A DNA stretch of 6,005 nucleotides from Streptosporangiaceae bacterium. Its GTDB lineage: Bacteria; Actinomycetota; Actinomycetes; Streptosporangiales; Streptosporangiaceae. Position 1 is the first letter of the stretch; every line of letters starts with the position of its first letter. The notes under the pieces were generated by a model. It was not told the DNA's origin. It saw nothing but the letters and a program-made list of their open reading frames with translations, and searched no databases. The position numbers and the translations under genes were made by a program. The DNA lies in contig JASHOI010000518.1 of NCBI GenBank assembly GCA_030041195.1, forward strand, positions 1 through 6,005, in the 5' to 3' direction. Positions 5,086 through 6,005 of this stretch are shown piece by piece.

Positions 5086-6005
5086 ATGCTGAACGGCCGG
5101 GCGGCGGAGCGGGCGGCCATCGACCGGCTGCTGGACGCGGCGCGCGCCGGCACCAGCGGCGCCCTGGTGCTCCGCGGCGAGGCGGGCATCGGCAAGACGG
5201 CCTTGCTGCGCTACGCGCAGCACGCGGCTTCCGGCTTCCAGGTGGTCCGGGCCACCGGCATCGAGTCCGAGGCGGAGCTGCCGTTCGCCGGGCTGCACCT
5301 GCTGCTGCGGCCGGCGCTGGACCGGATCGGCGCGCTCCCGGTCCCGCAGCGCCGGGCGCTCGAGGGGGCGTTCGGGCTCGCCCCGGCCGCGCCGGGTGAG
5401 CGGGGGTCGCCGCCCCGGGGCAGCACCGACCCGCTGCTGATCGGCATGGGGGTGCTGTCCCTGCTGTCCGAGCTGGCCGGGGACGGCCCGCTGCTCTGCC
5501 TGGTCGACGACGCGCACTGGCTGGACGGCTCCTCGGCCGCCGCGCTGGCGTTCGCGGCCCGCCGGCTCGGCGAGGAGGGCATCACCCTGATCATGGCCGC
5601 CCGGTACGGTGAGGGCAGGTTCCCCGCGGCCGGGCTGCCCGAGCTGCGGGTCGCCGGGCTGCCGCCGGAATCGGCGGCAGCGCTGCTGGACGCCCAGCCC
5701 GCCGAGCTCACCGCGGCGCTGCGGTACCGGATCCTGGCCGAGGCGCAGGGCAATCCGCTGGCGCTGATCGAACTGCCGGCCGCTGCCCCCACCCCCCACC
5801 CACCTCCCCATTCCCCCCTCACGGACCCCCTTCACGGGCCGGTCATCGAGCATCCCGCTGAGCTCGCGCTGACCGGCCGGCTGCTCGCAGCGTTCAGCGG
5901 CCAGGCGGCCAGGCTGCCCGAGCCGACCCGGCTGCTGCTGCTGATCGCCGCCGCCGACGACGCGGGCGAGGCGGGCCTGGTGCTGCGCGCCGGGCAGGCG
6001 CTCGG
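5086..6005 (+). CDS. LuxR/LAL-family AAA ATPase regulator, N-terminal part, cut by window edge
   Basis: An open plus-strand frame of 306 codons runs to the right edge. It starts MLNGRAAERAAIDRLLDAAR, a compact form of the usual VGR-type opening. Walker A GEAGIGKT lies at residues 31-38, the family motif ELPFAGLHLLL follows shortly after, the Walker B region LLCLVDDAHWLD is at 136-147, and GNPLALIEL is at 222-230. The alignable sequence resumes at LALTGRLLAAF (260-270) and ARLPEPTRLLLLIAAADD. It resembles the actinobacterial LuxR-type ATPase regulators of about 900 residues; sensor repeats and helix-turn-helix would be outside the window. Residues about 233-259 are a Pro/His-rich low-complexity insert with unusual codons. 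ATG 5086 is favoured by the leaderless promoter; GTG 5077 or 5059 in the same frame are possible but would fall in or before the -10 box. Divergence from the SnoaL-like/MFS operon suggests that it controls that operon. It is distinct in sequence from the left-hand regulator, not a recent duplicate. Confidence 0.9.
   Translation, partial: MLNGRAAERAAIDRLLDAARAGTSGALVLRGEAGIGKTALLRYAQHAASGFQVVRATGIESEAELPFAGLHLLLRPALDRIGALPVPQRRALEGAFGLAPAAPGERGSPPRGSTDPLLIGMGVLSLLSELAGDGPLLCLVDDAHWLDGSSAAALAFAARRLGEEGITLIMAARYGEGRFPAAGLPELRVAGLPPESAAALLDAQPAELTAALRYRILAEAQGNPLALIELPAAAPTPHPPPHSPLTDPLHGPVIEHPAELALTGRLLAAFSGQAARLPEPTRLLLLIAAADDAGEAGLVLRAGQAL
5786..5830 (-). repeat. C-rich tract with G-quadruplex potential on the minus strand
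   Basis: Six C-runs of 5, 6, 3, 4, 6 and 5 bases lie at 5786-5790, 5792-5797, 5799-5801, 5806-5809, 5813-5818 and 5826-5830, separated by 1-7 bases. The minus (template) strand therefore fits the canonical quadruplex pattern G3+N1-7 several times over. It lies inside the regulator gene and codes for the Pro/His-rich insert. The reading frame is preserved on both sides. Confidence 0.65.

Noticed and set aside
5778..5841. Possible frameshift or pseudogene break at the C-rich tract
   Set aside because: Family-like sequence continues in the same frame on both sides (GNPLALIEL before, LTGRLLAAF and RLPEPTRLLLL after), so the gene appears intact as far as the window shows.
5068..5853. Minus-strand open frame of 261 codons opposite the right regulator
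   Set aside because: Antisense to a gene with Walker A, Walker B and GNPL motifs. The Arg/Gly/Gln-rich translation has no recognisable domain.

Overview
The window comes from a very GC-rich bacterium with the look of an actinomycete (Actinomycetota). Codon third positions in the real genes are almost always G or C, antisense frames are open over long stretches, and the gene families (large LuxR/LAL-type ATPase regulators, a DHA2 efflux pump, a SnoaL/NTF2-like small protein) are typical of that phylum. No species can be named from the sequence, and no rRNA, tRNA, insertion sequence or CRISPR array is visible.

Layout, left to right. Positions 1-2620 (minus strand) hold most of a large ATPase-type transcriptional regulator of the LuxR/LAL kind; its C-terminus, where a DNA-binding helix-turn-helix is expected, runs off the left edge. 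Positions 2621-2717 are non-coding and are dominated by one very strong hairpin. Positions 2718-3008 (minus) encode a 96-residue hypothetical protein with an excellent ribosome binding site. Positions 3009-3123 are non-coding. Positions 3129-4544 (minus) encode a 14-helix MFS drug-efflux-type transporter whose stop codon sits inside a 32-base inverted repeat. Positions 4573-4938 (minus) encode a 121-residue SnoaL/NTF2-like protein 28 bases upstream of the transporter, so the two form an operon. Positions 4939-5085 are a divergent control region with a repeated motif, a hairpin and a probable leaderless promoter. From 5086 to the right edge (plus strand) lies the N-terminal part of a second LuxR/LAL-type ATPase regulator.

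How the genes may work together (inference). The divergent regulator at 5086 is the natural candidate to control the SnoaL-like/MFS pair and possibly itself, through the repeated 14-base element between the two start codons. The pair resembles a small-molecule handling module: an NTF2-fold pocket protein that may bind or isomerise a compound, and a proton-driven exporter. The left-hand regulator lies downstream in the same orientation but is separated by two hairpins and the small gene, so it is probably transcribed at least partly on its own. Two LAL-type regulators flanking an exporter are compatible with the edge of a secondary-metabolite or resistance locus, but no biosynthetic enzyme is visible here. 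I see no clear evidence of a wholly new system. The most unusual features are the hairpins, the promoter-region repeat and a C-rich, potentially quadruplex-forming insert in the second regulator.
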